In this document: positions 50,113 to 61,714 of the stretch, piece by piece
How positions within the stretch are numbered: position 1 is the stretch's first letter
How the letters are laid out: every line of letters starts with the position of its first letter
Origin: Bacillota bacterium
GTDB lineage: Bacteria; Bacillota; Dehalobacteriia; UBA4068
DNA: 64,000 nucleotides
Direction of reading: 5' to 3'
Assembly: GCA_024679955.1 (NCBI GenBank)
Contig: JAILCQ010000044.1
Span: forward strand, 21,198-85,197
Notes under the pieces: generated by a model
Database searches by the model: none
Told to the model about the DNA's origin: nothing
Seen by the model: only the letters and a program-made list of their open reading frames with translations
Program-made: the position numbers and the translations under genes

Positions 50113-53031
50113 ATGAACGACAGAATGACGCCTTTATCTTTCGACCGTCTCATGGAGAGGGTGTTCCGGGAATACCGGGAACAGGGGGAGATCCTGGGCG
50201 TATCCCCCGTCTATCGCGCCCCCCAAGGCGGCGGCATGCCCTTTTTGGGCAGGCGGCTGGAAACGCCCTTGGGGCCGGCGGCCGGGCCTCACAGCCAAAT
50301 GGCCCCCAATCTGCTGGCGGCCTATGCCGCCGGGGCCCGCTTTTTCGAGCTGAAAACGGTGCAGGTGGTGGACGGCGCGGATCTGCCGGTGGAAAAGCCC
50401 TGCATCCTGGCGGAGGATGAGGGCTATAACGTGGAATGGTCCACCGAGCTTACCGTGGAGCAGGCCCTGGCGGAATATGTCAAAGCCTGGTATGCCATGA
50501 AATTGCTCAGCCGGGAATGGGAATTGGGCGACGCCGGCGGGTTTCTGTTCAATATGAGCGTGGGCTACGACCTGGCGGGCATCACCGGCCCCAAGATCAC
50601 CGCTTTTATCGACGGCCTGCAGAATGCCGGAGATTTGCCGGTGTGGCGGGAATGTGAAGAATGGGCCTTGTCCCATTTGTCCCGGTTTGAACGGGTGGAC
50701 GCCGCCTATGTGGCCGCTATCGACCGGCAGGTTTGCCGCTCCGTCACCGTTTCTACCCTGCACGGCTGTCCGCCCCAGGAGATCGAGGCCATTGCCGCCT
50801 ATCTGCTGCGGGAAAAGAAGCTGCATACCTATGTCAAGCTGAACCCCACCCTGTTGGGCTATGATTTTGTCCGGGATACCCTGGACCGGCTGGGCTTTGA
50901 CAATATCGTCCTGGCGGAGGCTGCCTTTGCCCAGGATCTGCGCTTTGACGACGCCGTGCCCATGCTGCGCCGCCTGTTGGCGGCCGCCGGTGAACAGGGC
51001 TTGACCTTCGGCGCGAAGCTCTCCAATACCCTGCCTACGGAAAACCGCACCCGGGTATTGCCCGGCCGGGACGCCTATATGTCCGGCCGCGCCCTCTTTC
51101 CCTTGACCGCCGCTTTGGCGGCCCGCCTGTCCCAGGCCCTGGCAGGGGCTTTGCCCATCTCCTATTGCGGCGGCGGGGAATTGTATAATCTCGTCCCCCT
51201 GTTGCAGGCCGGTTTGGCCCCGGTCACTCTGGCCACACCTTTGCTGAAGCCCGGCGGCTATTCGCGTCTGTATCAAATGGCCCTGGCCTGCGAGGCGGCG
51301 GGGCATATCCCGCCGTCGGTGGACGTCCGGGCAGCCCAGGCCCTGGCCGAGGAAGCCCCAAAGCAGGAGTATTACCGCAAACAGCCGGGAGAACGGCGGC
51401 CCCGGAAGCTGGCCGGCCCGCCGCCGCTGGCCGGTTGCTTTGCCGCGCCCTGCCAGAACAATTGTCCGCTGGAACAGGATATTCCCGGTTATCTCCAGGC
51501 TATGGCGGCGGGAGATGCGGCCAAAGCCTTGGCGATCATATGCCGCCGCAACCCGCTGCCCTTCATCACCGGCAGCATTTGTCCCCACACCTGCGAAAGC
51601 GGCTGCAATCGCCGGTATCTGGATCGCGCTTTGGCCATTCGCCGCTTGAAACTGCAGGCGGCGGAAGCCGGTTATGACGAGTTTGTGCGGAACCTGCCGC
51701 CGGTACGGGCAAACGGCCGCAAAGCGGCGGTGATCGGCGGCGGCCCGGCGGGCATGGCGGCGGCCTATTTTCTGGCCGAAGCCGGTTTCGAGACCCATCT
51801 TTTTGAAAAAGAGGCCCAGCTGGGCGGGTTGATCCGCCAGGTGATCCCCGGCTTTCGCATCGACGGCCGGGCCATAGACCGGGACGCCGCCTTATTGGCC
51901 GCCCGGGGAGTGAGCGTCCACACCGGCAGTCTGGCGCAGGATATCGCCTCCCTGCTGGAGCAGGGCTTCGCCCCGGTGATGGTGGCCGTAGGCGCGCCGC
52001 TGGCCAAGCCCCTGGCCTTGCAGCGGGGCCAGGCCATGCCGGCCCTGGATATGCTGCGGCAATATAAGCAAGCTCCGGAAAGCCTGCGCCTGGGCCGCCG
52101 GGTGGCGGTGGTAGGCGGCGGCAATACGGCCATCGACGCGGCCCGGGCGGCTCTGCGTCTCCCCGGCGTGGAGCAGGTGACTATCCTTTATCGCCGGGAC
52201 GCCGCTTCCATGCCGGCCCATGGGGAAGAGATAGCCGCCGCCCTGCAGGAAGGGGTGGTCATACAAGAGCAGGTACTGCCCGTGGGCCTGGAAAACGGCA
52301 TGGCCCATTGTGAAAAAATGGTTTTACAGCCGCAAAAAGGCGGCAGGCCCCGGCCCCAGCCCAGCGGCGAATATGTGGATTTCCCGGCGGATACGCTCAT
52401 CGCCGCCCTGGGCCAGGAAACGGATAGCCGCCTCTACGCCGCCCTGGGCGTGCCCCTGGGCGCAGACGGCCTGCCGGCGGCGGATGAAAACGGCCGGGTG
52501 GCGGAAGACGTTTATGTGATCGGCGATGGGGCCCAGGGCCCCGGCACCGCCACGGAGGCGGTGGCTTCCGCCCTGCGGGGCGTGACGGCCGCCTGCGGCG
52601 GGGCCTTCGCCGCCGGGACTGGCCGGACCCCCGTCGGTGCGGCCAGAGGCCTGCGGCGGGAAAGACAGGCGGACGTCCGGGAAGAAAGCGCCCGCTGCTG
52701 GGGCTGCGCCGGTTTTTGCGGCCTCTGCGCCGAGGTCTGTCCCAACCGGGCCAATGTGGCGGTGGATACCTCTATCGGCAGGCAAATCGTCCATCTGGAC
52801 GCTCTGTGCAACGCCTGCGGCAATTGCGCCGCCTTTTGCCCTTATGAGGAAGCGCCCTACCTGCATAAATTTACCGTTTACGCCAATGCGGAAGAATTTG
52901 CCGCCGGTGAAAATCCGGGCATGTGCTATGACGAAGACGGCGGTCTGCTGCTGCGGGCGGCGGCGCAAGACCGGCCGGCGGCGGATGCCATTGCCAGCGC
53001 CATCCGGGAAAAGTACCCCGATTTATTGTAA
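50113..53031 (+). CDS. ygfK: YgfK-type multidomain Fe-S flavoprotein (putative selenate reductase subunit)
   Basis: A 972-residue protein, near the E. coli YgfK length of about 1030. Domains in order: a dihydroorotate-dehydrogenase-like barrel (about 1-430, TPLGPAAGPHSQMAPNL and HGCPPQEIEAIA), a GltD-like Fe-S domain (about 440-510, PCQNNCP and CPHTCESGCNR), an FAD domain (VIGGGPAGMAAAYFLAE near 538), an NAD(P)H domain (VAVVGGGNTAIDAA near 664), and two C-terminal [4Fe-4S] motifs (CWGCAGFCGLCAEVCPN and CNACGNCAAFCP). It should pass electrons between NAD(P)H and a substrate or partner. YgfK clusters with purine and hydantoin catabolic genes in other bacteria; its true substrate is unknown. Ribosome site: gaggaggaatacag. 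Confidence 0.85.
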   Translation: MNDRMTPLSFDRLMERVFREYREQGEILGVSPVYRAPQGGGMPFLGRRLETPLGPAAGPHSQMAPNLLAAYAAGARFFELKTVQVVDGADLPVEKPCILAEDEGYNVEWSTELTVEQALAEYVKAWYAMKLLSREWELGDAGGFLFNMSVGYDLAGITGPKITAFIDGLQNAGDLPVWRECEEWALSHLSRFERVDAAYVAAIDRQVCRSVTVSTLHGCPPQEIEAIAAYLLREKKLHTYVKLNPTLLGYDFVRDTLDRLGFDNIVLAEAAFAQDLRFDDAVPMLRRLLAAAGEQGLTFGAKLSNTLPTENRTRVLPGRDAYMSGRALFPLTAALAARLSQALAGALPISYCGGGELYNLVPLLQAGLAPVTLATPLLKPGGYSRLYQMALACEAAGHIPPSVDVRAAQALAEEAPKQEYYRKQPGERRPRKLAGPPPLAGCFAAPCQNNCPLEQDIPGYLQAMAAGDAAKALAIICRRNPLPFITGSICPHTCESGCNRRYLDRALAIRRLKLQAAEAGYDEFVRNLPPVRANGRKAAVIGGGPAGMAAAYFLAEAGFETHLFEKEAQLGGLIRQVIPGFRIDGRAIDRDAALLAARGVSVHTGSLAQDIASLLEQGFAPVMVAVGAPLAKPLALQRGQAMPALDMLRQYKQAPESLRLGRRVAVVGGGNTAIDAARAALRLPGVEQVTILYRRDAASMPAHGEEIAAALQEGVVIQEQVLPVGLENGMAHCEKMVLQPQKGGRPRPQPSGEYVDFPADTLIAALGQETDSRLYAALGVPLGADGLPAADENGRVAEDVYVIGDGAQGPGTATEAVASALRGVTAACGGAFAAGTGRTPVGAARGLRRERQADVREESARCWGCAGFCGLCAEVCPNRANVAVDTSIGRQIVHLDALCNACGNCAAFCPYEEAPYLHKFTVYANAEEFAAGENPGMCYDEDGGLLLRAAAQDRPAADAIASAIREKYPDLL

Positions 53032-53088
53032 AAACAATCTTATACATGTATTCTGCTCCCCGCCGCTTTTGGCGGCGGACGGATATAG

Positions 53089-53131
53089 GCCCCGGCGATC
53101 CGGCTCCTGCTGCGGTTTGCCGGGGCTTTTG
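53089..53131 (+). terminator. Probable intrinsic terminator after ygfK
   Basis: Eight-bp arms gccccggc and gccggggc close a 22-base loop and are followed by ttttg. The loop is long, so the call is moderate. Confidence 0.6.
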
Positions 53132-53212
53132 TAGCTCCGCCCCTGGTGGGGGCCGTCGGCTACGGCCGGGGGAACCGCCGGAAAAAACAGGAAAATTTTT
53201 TCCACGGAGTTG

Positions 53213-53241
53213 TTGACGGGCTAAAATATATGTGTTATGAT
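53213..53241 (+). promoter_or_regulatory. Sigma-A promoter of rpoBC
   Basis: TTGACG, 17 bases, TATGAT. It gives rpoB and rpoC a promoter of their own, independent of ribosomal protein genes. Confidence 0.82.
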
Positions 53242-53402
53242 AAAGAATGCTGTTAATGTGGGATAGTGCCGTAATGTACCTGTCACAGCGCAAAGCCCCG
53301 TTTTCTGTAAGCGGCATTTTCCGCCTGCCGGCGGCCATGCCGGGGCGGATCGATACAAGCAATGTTATGGGCGCGTCATTTTGATGAGGAGTGAGGAATT
53401 TA

Positions 53403-56400
53403 ATGAAGTATCCCGTCAGCCTGGAACAAAGGGAAAGAAGAAGCTATGCCCGTATTGCGGAAGTTCTGGAAATGCCCAATTTGATCGAAGTGCAAAAAAG
53501 ATCCTATCAGCAGTTTTTGGATGTAGGATTGAAGGAAATCTTTCAAGATGTTTCGCCGATCGCCGATTTTACCGGCAATCTGGTTCTGGAGTTTACCGAT
53601 TATTCTTTTGGAGAACCCAAATACGACGTGGAAGAATGTCGGGAACGGGACGCTACCTATGCCGCGCCTTTGCGGGTAAAGGTCCGTTTGATCAATAAAG
53701 AGTCCGGGGAAGTGAAGGAGCAGGAAGTTTTTATGGGCGACTTCCCTTTGATGACGGAAAAAGGCACCTTTATCATCAACGGCGCCAAGCGTGTTATCGT
53801 CAGCCAGCTGGTCCGTTCCCCCGGCGTATATTTTCATATCAACGCCGACGCCAACGGAGACAAGCTGTACGGGTCTACCCTGATCCCCAACCGGGGCGCT
53901 TGGCTGGAATTGGAAACCGACGCTTTGGGCAATGTCTATGTCCGGGTGGACCGGATGCGCAAGATCCCGGCTACGGTTTTGATCCGCGCCCTGGGCTATG
54001 CCACCAATGAAGAGATTTTGGATCTGTTCGACAACCATCCGGCCATCCGTCTGACTTTGGCCAAGGATCCCTGCGGCGAAAGCGAAGAAGAAGCCCTGGT
54101 GGAGATCTACAAACGGCTGCGTCCCGGCGAACCGCCTACGGTGGATTCCGCCCGGATGCTGCTGTACGGCTTTTTCTTCGACCCGAAGCGCTATGATCTG
54201 GGCAATGTGGCCCGCTATAAATTGAACAAAAAATTAAAACACAATATCCTCAAACGCATCAACGACGCCGGCGAAGTGTGGAGCGACGAGCACCAGGCTT
54301 ATGTGCCCACGGATGACCCGCCGGCCTATAACGACTATATCCGCTATTTGACCAAGCCGGACATCATCGAAACCGTCCGCTATTTCCTGCGGCTGATCGA
54401 CGGCATGGAAGAAGCGGACGACATCGACCATCTGGGCAACCGCCGCCTGCGCAGCGTCGGCGAATTGCTGCAGAATCAGTTCCGCATCGGCCTTTCCCGT
54501 ATGGAACGGGTGGTGCGGGAACGGATGACCATTCAGGACGTGGAATCCATCACCCCCCAGGTGCTGGTGAACATCCGTCCGGTGGTGGCCGCCATCAAAG
54601 AGTTCTTTGGTTCCTCCCAGCTTTCCCAGTTTATGGATCAAACCAATCCTTTGGCCGAATTGACCCACAAACGGCGTCTTTCCGCCCTGGGCCCCGGCGG
54701 TTTGTCCAGGGAGCGCGCCGGTTTTGAAGTCCGGGACGTGCATCACAGCCACTACGGCAGGATGTGCCCCATCGAAACGCCGGAAGGCCCCAACATCGGC
54801 CTGATCGGCTCCCTTTCCACCTATGCCCGGATCAATGAATTCGGCTTCATCGAAACCCCCTACCGGCGGGTGGAAAACTGCCATGTTCTGGACCAGATCG
54901 ACTATCTGTCTGCCGACGAAGAAGACAAATACGTGGTGGCCCAGGCCAACGAGCCTTTGGATGAAAACAATTGCTTCATCAATCAGCGTTTGAACATCCG
55001 CTACGGCGATTTGATCGCGGTGCGCCCCGCCTCCCAGGCCCAATATATGGACGTCAGCCCCAAACAGCTGGTGTCCGTGGCCACCGCCCTCATCCCCTTC
55101 CTGGAACACGACGACGCCAACCGGGCCCTGATGGGCGCCAACATGCAGCGCCAGGCCGTGCCTTTGCTGGTGGCGGACGCCCCCTATGTGGGCACCGGCA
55201 TGGAATACAAGGCGGCCATCGACTCCTTCGTAGGGGAGATCGCCCGCCACGACGGGGTGGTGCAGCGGGTCACCGGCGATGAGATCATCATCGCCGCCGA
55301 CGACGGCACCCTGGAAAGGCATAAATTGCTGAAATTCCAACGTTCCAACCAGGGCACCTGCGTCAATCAGAAGCCCATCGTCCTCAAAGGGCAGCGGGTG
55401 ACCAAAGGACAGCCCATCGCCGACGGCCCCTCTACCGATCTGGGCGAACTGGCCCTGGGCCGCAATGTGCTGATCGCCTTTATGACCTGGGAAGGCTACA
55501 ATTATGAGGACGCCATCCTGCTTTCGGAAAAACTGGTCAAAGAAGATTATTTCACCTCTATTCATATAGAAGAATACGAATGCGACGCCCGGGATACCAA
55601 ACTGGGCCCGGAAGAAATCACCCGGGATATCCCCAATGTGGGCGAAGATATCTTAAAGGATTTGGACGAAAACGGCATCATCCGCATCGGCGCGGAAGTG
55701 CAGCCCGGCGACATCCTGGTGGGCAAAGTCACCCCCAAGGGCGAAACCGAGCTGACGGCGGAAGAACGCCTGCTGCGGGCGATTTTCGGCGAAAAAGCCC
55801 GGGAAGTGCGGGACACTTCTTTGCGGGTGCCCCATGGGGAAAACGGCAAAGTGGTGGACGTGAAGATATTCTACCGGGATCGGGGCGACGAGCTCTCCCC
55901 CGGCGTCAATCAGCTGGTGCGCATCTATGTGGCCCAGAAAAGAAAGATTTCCGTAGGCGACAAAATGGCCGGCCGCCACGGCAACAAAGGCGTGGTCTCC
56001 CGGATATTGCCCCAGGAAGATATGCCTTTCCTGCCGGACGGTACGCCTATCGAGATCGTGCTGAACCCCCTGGGCGTGCCTTCCCGTATGAATATCGGGC
56101 AGGTATTGGAATGCCACCTGGGCTGGGCCGCCAAAACCCTGGGCATTTATGTGGCCACCCCGGTATTTGACGGGGCCAGCGAAACCGATATCATCGATAC
56201 CCTGGTGGAAGCCGGCTTGCCGGCGGACGGCAAAACCGTGCTTTATGACGGACGTACCGGCGAGCCCTTCGACAATAAAATCACCGCCGGCTATGTGTAT
56301 ATGCTGAAATTGGCCCACCTGGTGGACGACAAGATCCACGCCCGTTCCACCGGCCCCTACTCCTTGGTGACCCAGCAGCCCTTGGGCGGCAAGGCCCAGT

Positions 56401-56912
56401 TCGGCGGCCAGCGCTTCGGCGAAATGGAGGTTTGGGCGCTGGAGGCCTACGGCGCGGCCTATACCCTGCAGGAGATCCTGACGGTGAAATCCGACGATAT
56501 CGTAGGCCGGGTGAAAACCTACGAAGCCATCGTCAAAGGGGAGAACGTGCCCGAACCCGGCGTGCCCGAATCGTTCAAGGTTTTGATCAAAGAATTGCAA
56601 AGCCTGTGCATGGACGTTTCCGTGCTGAACGACAAGGACGAACCCATCGAGATCCGGGAAGACGACGACGATATCGTGGAAACGGCCAAAGAATTGGGGC
56701 TGGATGTGGGCGAGCTGAAGCCCGTCCTGCCGGAAGCCCCGGAGAACGAGGCCGCGTACGCGGAAAATTTACTGGATGAAGAATTGGCGGAAGACGACGA
56801 AAACGACGAAAACGACGAAAACGACGAAGACGACGATATCGATCTGAACCGTTTGCAAATGCCCCAGCCATTGGACGATGAGTTGACATTGGATTTGGAC
56901 GAGGATTTTTGA
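53403..56912 (+). CDS. rpoB: DNA-directed RNA polymerase beta subunit
   Basis: ATG 53403 ([18 protein letters not shown]) is chosen over the track start; gaggaattta precedes it. The protein is 1169 residues. The rifampicin pocket is [20 protein letters not shown] then [14 protein letters not shown], with the Asp, His and Ser residues of sensitive enzymes all intact. Later conserved blocks include [19 protein letters not shown] and [17 protein letters not shown]. The C-terminus has an acidic tail with a tandem END repeat (see 56796). It forms the catalytic core with RpoC. The gene is not preceded by rplJ-rplL as in most bacteria. Confidence 0.97.
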   Translation: MKYPVSLEQRERRSYARIAEVLEMPNLIEVQKRSYQQFLDVGLKEIFQDVSPIADFTGNLVLEFTDYSFGEPKYDVEECRERDATYAAPLRVKVRLINKESGEVKEQEVFMGDFPLMTEKGTFIINGAKRVIVSQLVRSPGVYFHINADANGDKLYGSTLIPNRGAWLELETDALGNVYVRVDRMRKIPATVLIRALGYATNEEILDLFDNHPAIRLTLAKDPCGESEEEALVEIYKRLRPGEPPTVDSARMLLYGFFFDPKRYDLGNVARYKLNKKLKHNILKRINDAGEVWSDEHQAYVPTDDPPAYNDYIRYLTKPDIIETVRYFLRLIDGMEEADDIDHLGNRRLRSVGELLQNQFRIGLSRMERVVRERMTIQDVESITPQVLVNIRPVVAAIKEFFGSSQLSQFMDQTNPLAELTHKRRLSALGPGGLSRERAGFEVRDVHHSHYGRMCPIETPEGPNIGLIGSLSTYARINEFGFIETPYRRVENCHVLDQIDYLSADEEDKYVVAQANEPLDENNCFINQRLNIRYGDLIAVRPASQAQYMDVSPKQLVSVATALIPFLEHDDANRALMGANMQRQAVPLLVADAPYVGTGMEYKAAIDSFVGEIARHDGVVQRVTGDEIIIAADDGTLERHKLLKFQRSNQGTCVNQKPIVLKGQRVTKGQPIADGPSTDLGELALGRNVLIAFMTWEGYNYEDAILLSEKLVKEDYFTSIHIEEYECDARDTKLGPEEITRDIPNVGEDILKDLDENGIIRIGAEVQPGDILVGKVTPKGETELTAEERLLRAIFGEKAREVRDTSLRVPHGENGKVVDVKIFYRDRGDELSPGVNQLVRIYVAQKRKISVGDKMAGRHGNKGVVSRILPQEDMPFLPDGTPIEIVLNPLGVPSRMNIGQVLECHLGWAAKTLGIYVATPVFDGASETDIIDTLVEAGLPADGKTVLYDGRTGEPFDNKITAGYVYMLKLAHLVDDKIHARSTGPYSLVTQQPLGGKAQFGGQRFGEMEVWALEAYGAAYTLQEILTVKSDDIVGRVKTYEAIVKGENVPEPGVPESFKVLIKELQSLCMDVSVLNDKDEPIEIREDDDDIVETAKELGLDVGELKPVLPEAPENEAAYAENLLDEELAEDDENDENDENDEDDDIDLNRLQMPQPLDDELTLDLDEDF
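56796..56831 (+). repeat. 9-bp tandem repeat in the rpoB C-terminal tail
   Basis: gacgaaaac occurs three times in a row and is followed by the variant gacgaagac. It encodes [12 protein letters not shown] in the acidic extension of RpoB, beyond the part conserved in the family. Such in-frame repeats can change copy number without a frameshift. Confidence 0.85.
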
Positions 56913-56957
56913 TCGATCGCTGACAACGGGTAGTGAAACGCGAAAGGGGCGCTGGTA

Positions 56958-59900
56958 TTGTTAGACGTTAGCAATTTCGATAGGATGCGAATTGGTTTGG
57001 CCTCTTCGGAAAAGATTTTGGAATGGTCTTACGGCGAGGTAAAAAAACCGGAAACCATCAATTACCGCACGCTGAAGCCGGAACGGGACGGTCTGTTCTG
57101 CGAAAGGATCTTCGGCCCCACCAAGGATTGGGAATGCCATTGCGGCAAATACAAACGGGTGCGCTATAAGGGCATCATCTGCGACCGCTGCGGCGTGGAA
57201 GTCACCCGGGCCAAAGTGCGCCGGGAACGCCTGGGCCATATCCAACTGGCCACGCCGGTTTCCCATATCTGGTATTTCAAAGGCATACCCTCCCGTATGG
57301 GCCTGCTGCTGGACGTATCCCCCCGCAATCTGGAAAAAGTACTGTATTTCGTTTCTTATATCGTTTTGGACCCGGGGACTACGCCTTTGGCGGCCCATCA
57401 ATTGCTGAGCGAAAGCGAGTATCGGGAAGCCCGGGAAAAATACGGCGATGATTTTGAGGCCGGCATGGGTGCGGAAGCGGTCAAGAAAATGTTGGCTTCC
57501 CTGGATCTGCAGGCTTTGGCCGAGCAGCTGCGGGAAGACCTGCACAGCGCCAGCGGCCAGCGGAAGATCCGCGCCATTCGCCGCCTGGAAGTGGTGGAAG
57601 CTTTTCTGCTGTCCGGCAATAAGCCGGAATGGATGATTTTGGACGTGGTGCCGGTGATCCCGCCGGAATTGCGGCCCATGGTGCAGTTGGACGGCGGCCG
57701 TTTCGCCACCTCCGATCTGAACGATCTGTACCGCCGGGTGATCAACCGCAACAACCGGCTGAAACGTTTGCTGGATTTGGGCGCGCCGGATATCATCGTG
57801 CGCAATGAAAAAAGAATGCTGCAGGAAGCGGTGGACGCTTTGATCGACAACGGCCGCCGGGGCCGCCCGGTCACCGGGCCCGGCAACCGGCCGCTGAAAT
57901 CCCTGTCCGATATGCTCAAGGGCAAGCAGGGCCGTTTCCGCCAAAACCTGTTGGGCAAAAGGGTGGACTATTCCGGCCGTTCCGTTATCGTGGTAGGGCC
58001 GGAGCTGAAAATGCATCAATGCGGCCTGCCCAAGGAAATGGCCTTGGAGCTGTTCAAGCCCTTTGTGATGAAACGCCTGGTGCGGGAAGGCTACGCCCAC
58101 AATATCAAAAACGCCAAAAGAATGGTGGAACGGGTACGCACCGAGGTATGGGACGTTTTGGAAGAAGTGATCAAGGAGCATCCCGTGCTGCTGAACCGGG
58201 CCCCCACCCTGCACCGTTTGGGCATCCAGGCCTTCGAGCCGGTGCTGGTGGAAGGCCGGGCGCTGCAGATCCATCCTTTGGTATGCACCGCCTACAACGC
58301 CGACTTCGACGGCGACCAAATGGCCGTCCACGTGCCTTTGTCTGTGGAGGCCCAGGCGGAAGCCCGCATTTTGATGCTGTCTTCCAATAATATTTTGAAT
58401 CCCAAGGACGGCCGCCCGGTATGTACTCCCACCCAGGACATGGTTTTGGGCTCCTATTATCTGACCATGGTCAAAGAAGGGGACGTGGGCGAAGGCAAAG
58501 CCTTTGTGGATTATAATGAAGCCTATCGTGCCTATCTCAACGGAGATATCGGCCTGCACGCCCTGATCTTCGTGCGCAAGCCGCCGGAATGGGATACCTA
58601 TTGGGCCAGCAAAAACCAGGAAGTGCCCTTCGAACGCCATGAGGACGGCCGCTTCAAACGGTTCCAAACCACCGTGGGCCGCTTGATCTTCAATTACGAG
58701 ATCCCCATGACCAAGGTGATGGGCTATTACAACTGCGGCGTAGACAAAAAGATCCTGGGCATCATCGTGGATCGCTGCTACCGGCGTATGGGGATATCCA
58801 ACGCCGCCACCTTGCTGGACGGCATCAAAGCCCTGGGCTATAAATATTCCACCAAGGCCGGTATCACCGTAGGCATCGAAGACATCAAAGTGCCGGAAGC
58901 GAAAAAGACCATCATGGCGGAAGCGGAAAACAAGGTTTTGGAAATCGACAAACTGTTCCAAAGCGGTATGGTCAATGAAAACGAACGCTATAACGAAACC
59001 ATCGCCGTATGGCAAAAAGCCACCGACGCGGTGACCCAGGAACTGATGCGCAGTTTGGATCAGTTCAACCCCATTTATATGATGGCCAATTCCGGCGCCC
59101 GCGGTAACGTGCAGCAGATCCGTCAGCTGGCCGGCGCCCGCGGCCTGATGGCCGATCCTTCCGGCCGCATCATCGACTTGCCCATCAAAGCCAATTTCCG
59201 CGAAGGCTTGACGGTTTTGGAATTCTTCATTTCCACCCACGGCGCCCGCAAGGGCTTGGCCGATACCGCTTTGCGTACCGCCGACTCCGGTTATCTGACC
59301 CGCCGTCTGGTGGACGTGGCCCAGGAAGTGATCGTCCGGGAGGACGATTGCGGCGATACCCAGGGCATTTGGGTAGAAGCCATCCCCAATATCGAACCGT
59401 TGTCCGAACGCATCGAGGGCCGGGTCATCAATGCCCCGGTGATCGATGCGGAAACCGGAGAGGTTTTGGCCGAGGCCGGTCAGTTCTGCACCGCGGACAT
59501 GGCCGAAGCCATCGAAAAATATCTGGCCACCCGGCCGGAAAATGAAAGAAAAGTCAATATCCGTTCGGTACTCACCTGCCGTTCCCAATACGGGGTTTGC
59601 CGCAAATGCTACGGCCGCAATCTGGCCACCGGCGACATGGTGGATATCGGCGAGGCAGTGGGCATCATCGCCGCCCAATCCATCGGCGAGCCCGGCACCC
59701 AGTTGACCATGCGTACCTTCCACACCGGCGGCGTGGCCGGCGACGACATCACCCAGGGTCTGCCCCGGGTGGAAGAATTGTTCGAGGCCCGCAAACCCAA
59801 AGGCCAGGGCCTGATCGCCGAATTTGACGGCCGCATCCAGTTGGGGGACAATAAGGGCAAACGGGAAGTGAAGATCCTGGGCGTCGGCAGCGACGAAGGC

Positions 59901-60605
59901 CAGGTCTTGGCGGAGTACCAATGCTCCTACGGTTCTACTTTGAAAGTGGCCGACGGCCAATTGGTGGAAGCCGGCGACGAGATCACCGAAGGTTCCGTCA
60001 ATCCCCATGATATGCTGGCGGTAAAGGGCATCCGCGGCGTGCAGATGTATCTGCTCCGGGAAGTGCAGCGGGTATACCGGCTGCAGGGCGTGGATATCAA
60101 CGATAAGCATATCGAGGTCATGGTGCGGCAAATGCTGAAAAAGGTGAAGGTGGAGGAAAACGGCGACACCCATTTCCTGCCCGGCGCTATGGTGGACAGC
60201 TACGAATTTGAAAAAGTCAATGAAGAGATCCTTGCCCAGGGCAAGGAGCCTGCCACCGCCAAACCCATGCTGCTGGGTATCACCAAGGCCTCTTTGGTCA
60301 CCGATTCTTTCCTTTCCGCCGCTTCCTTCCAGGAAACCACCCGCGTGCTTACGGACGCGGCGATCAAAGGCAAGGTCGACGCCTTGCTGGGCCTGAAGGA
60401 AAACGTCATCATCGGCAAGCTGATCCCCGCCGGTACCGGCCTGGCCAAATACAATGCCATGGCCAACGAAAACCGGGAGGGTCCGGCCGAAGCCGCTTCC
60501 GGCGGTTTGTCGCCGGAGGAAGCCGCCGAGGATTTGGCGGAAATCACCCTGGATATGGATTTCCTGGACGATATGGGGCAGGACGCGGCATCCGCCCTTG
60601 TATAA
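56958..60605 (+). CDS. rpoC: DNA-directed RNA polymerase beta' subunit
   Basis: The start is TTG 56958 ([20 protein letters not shown]), eight bases after aaagggg. The protein is 1215 residues. The N-terminal zinc finger reads [20 protein letters not shown], the catalytic Mg-binding loop is [13 protein letters not shown] near 450, and the bridge-helix and trigger-loop regions follow, with a second cysteine set near [13 protein letters not shown]. It forms the polymerase active site. Spacing to rpoB is 45 bases. No L7Ae-like gene follows, unlike many Bacillota. Confidence 0.97.
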   Translation: MLDVSNFDRMRIGLASSEKILEWSYGEVKKPETINYRTLKPERDGLFCERIFGPTKDWECHCGKYKRVRYKGIICDRCGVEVTRAKVRRERLGHIQLATPVSHIWYFKGIPSRMGLLLDVSPRNLEKVLYFVSYIVLDPGTTPLAAHQLLSESEYREAREKYGDDFEAGMGAEAVKKMLASLDLQALAEQLREDLHSASGQRKIRAIRRLEVVEAFLLSGNKPEWMILDVVPVIPPELRPMVQLDGGRFATSDLNDLYRRVINRNNRLKRLLDLGAPDIIVRNEKRMLQEAVDALIDNGRRGRPVTGPGNRPLKSLSDMLKGKQGRFRQNLLGKRVDYSGRSVIVVGPELKMHQCGLPKEMALELFKPFVMKRLVREGYAHNIKNAKRMVERVRTEVWDVLEEVIKEHPVLLNRAPTLHRLGIQAFEPVLVEGRALQIHPLVCTAYNADFDGDQMAVHVPLSVEAQAEARILMLSSNNILNPKDGRPVCTPTQDMVLGSYYLTMVKEGDVGEGKAFVDYNEAYRAYLNGDIGLHALIFVRKPPEWDTYWASKNQEVPFERHEDGRFKRFQTTVGRLIFNYEIPMTKVMGYYNCGVDKKILGIIVDRCYRRMGISNAATLLDGIKALGYKYSTKAGITVGIEDIKVPEAKKTIMAEAENKVLEIDKLFQSGMVNENERYNETIAVWQKATDAVTQELMRSLDQFNPIYMMANSGARGNVQQIRQLAGARGLMADPSGRIIDLPIKANFREGLTVLEFFISTHGARKGLADTALRTADSGYLTRRLVDVAQEVIVREDDCGDTQGIWVEAIPNIEPLSERIEGRVINAPVIDAETGEVLAEAGQFCTADMAEAIEKYLATRPENERKVNIRSVLTCRSQYGVCRKCYGRNLATGDMVDIGEAVGIIAAQSIGEPGTQLTMRTFHTGGVAGDDITQGLPRVEELFEARKPKGQGLIAEFDGRIQLGDNKGKREVKILGVGSDEGQVLAEYQCSYGSTLKVADGQLVEAGDEITEGSVNPHDMLAVKGIRGVQMYLLREVQRVYRLQGVDINDKHIEVMVRQMLKKVKVEENGDTHFLPGAMVDSYEFEKVNEEILAQGKEPATAKPMLLGITKASLVTDSFLSAASFQETTRVLTDAAIKGKVDALLGLKENVIIGKLIPAGTGLAKYNAMANENREGPAEAASGGLSPEEAAEDLAEITLDMDFLDDMGQDAASALV

Positions 60606-60642
60606 TAGAAGAAAACGGCGGCGCCGCAGGGCGCGCCGCTTG

Positions 60643-60682
60643 CAGCGGGGCTTGCATCCAGGCCCCGCTGTTTCCTTCTTTT
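60643..60682 (+). terminator. Probable intrinsic terminator after rpoC
   Basis: Nine-bp arms, cagcggggc and gccccgctg, close a 10-base loop and are followed by tttccttctttt. It separates rpoBC from the rpsL promoter. Confidence 0.68.
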
Positions 60683-60754
60683 GCCCGGCGCTTTGCCGCC
60701 GCCCGGGCCGGGACGGGGAATGTGAATAAAATTTCCCGTTGTGGATAAAATTTC

Positions 60755-60783
60755 TTGACATAGAAATTTTTTGATGATACAAT
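60755..60783 (+). promoter_or_regulatory. Sigma-A promoter of the rpsL-rpsG-fusA-tuf operon
   Basis: TTGACA (perfect -35), 17 bases, TACAAT. It is the best consensus match in the window, as expected for a translation operon. Initiation is expected near 60790, about 34 bases before the start codon. Confidence 0.88.
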
Positions 60784-60823
60784 GGTTAAGCTTGCTCATT
60801 TATGAAGAAAGGAGGAAGAGGAC

Positions 60824-61210
60824 TTGTCAACCATCAATCAGCTGGTGAGAAACCAAAGAGAAGTAGTCAGCAAAAAATCCAACGCTCCGGCACTGAAAGA
60901 ATGCCCGCAGAAGAGAGGCGTTTGCACCAGAGTGTACACCACCACGCCGAAAAAGCCCAATTCCGCTTTGCGTAAAGTGGCCCGTGTGCGTCTTACCCAT
61001 GGCATGGAAGTGACCGCATACATTCCCGGCGTCGGCCATAATTTGCAGGAACACTCGGTTACGCTGGTACGCGGCGGCCGTGTTAAAGATTTGCCCGGCG
61101 TGCGTTATCACATCATCCGGGGCGCTTTAGATACAGCCGGCGTTGCTGGCCGCAACCAAGCCAGAAGCAAATACGGCGCCAAAAAACCCAAAACCACAGC
61201 TAAGAAGTAA
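60824..61210 (+). CDS. rpsL: 30S ribosomal protein S12
   Basis: TTG 60824 is the start ([15 protein letters not shown]), six bases or so after aaaggaggaagag. The 128-residue protein has the family core [20 protein letters not shown] and the loop [13 protein letters not shown]. The lysines that change in streptomycin-resistant mutants are in wild-type form. S12 guards decoding accuracy in the 30S A site. It is the first gene of the str operon; rpsG follows after 15 bases. Confidence 0.97.
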   Translation: MSTINQLVRNQREVVSKKSNAPALKECPQKRGVCTRVYTTTPKKPNSALRKVARVRLTHGMEVTAYIPGVGHNLQEHSVTLVRGGRVKDLPGVRYHIIRGALDTAGVAGRNQARSKYGAKKPKTTAKK

Positions 61211-61696
<486 letters not shown>

Positions 61697-61714
61697 TAAT
61701 CTGGAGGTTAGTGG

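Larger units (their letters stand above)
53032..53402 (+). other. Intergenic region between ygfK and rpoB
   Basis: It contains a hairpin ccgccgc/ggcggcgg near 53060-53079, the ygfK terminator (53089-53131), an A-rich stretch and the rpoB promoter (53213-53241). About 155 leader bases separate that promoter from the rpoB start. No gene or ribosomal protein operator for L10 is visible. Confidence 0.55.

Noticed and set aside
56961-60782. 1273-residue minus-strand ORF opposite rpoC
   Set aside because: It is the antisense shadow of rpoC, with no motif and no start signal.
60606-60823. L7Ae-like ribosomal protein gene between rpoC and rpsL
   Set aside because: The gap of about 220 bases contains a terminator and a promoter but no fitting reading frame.
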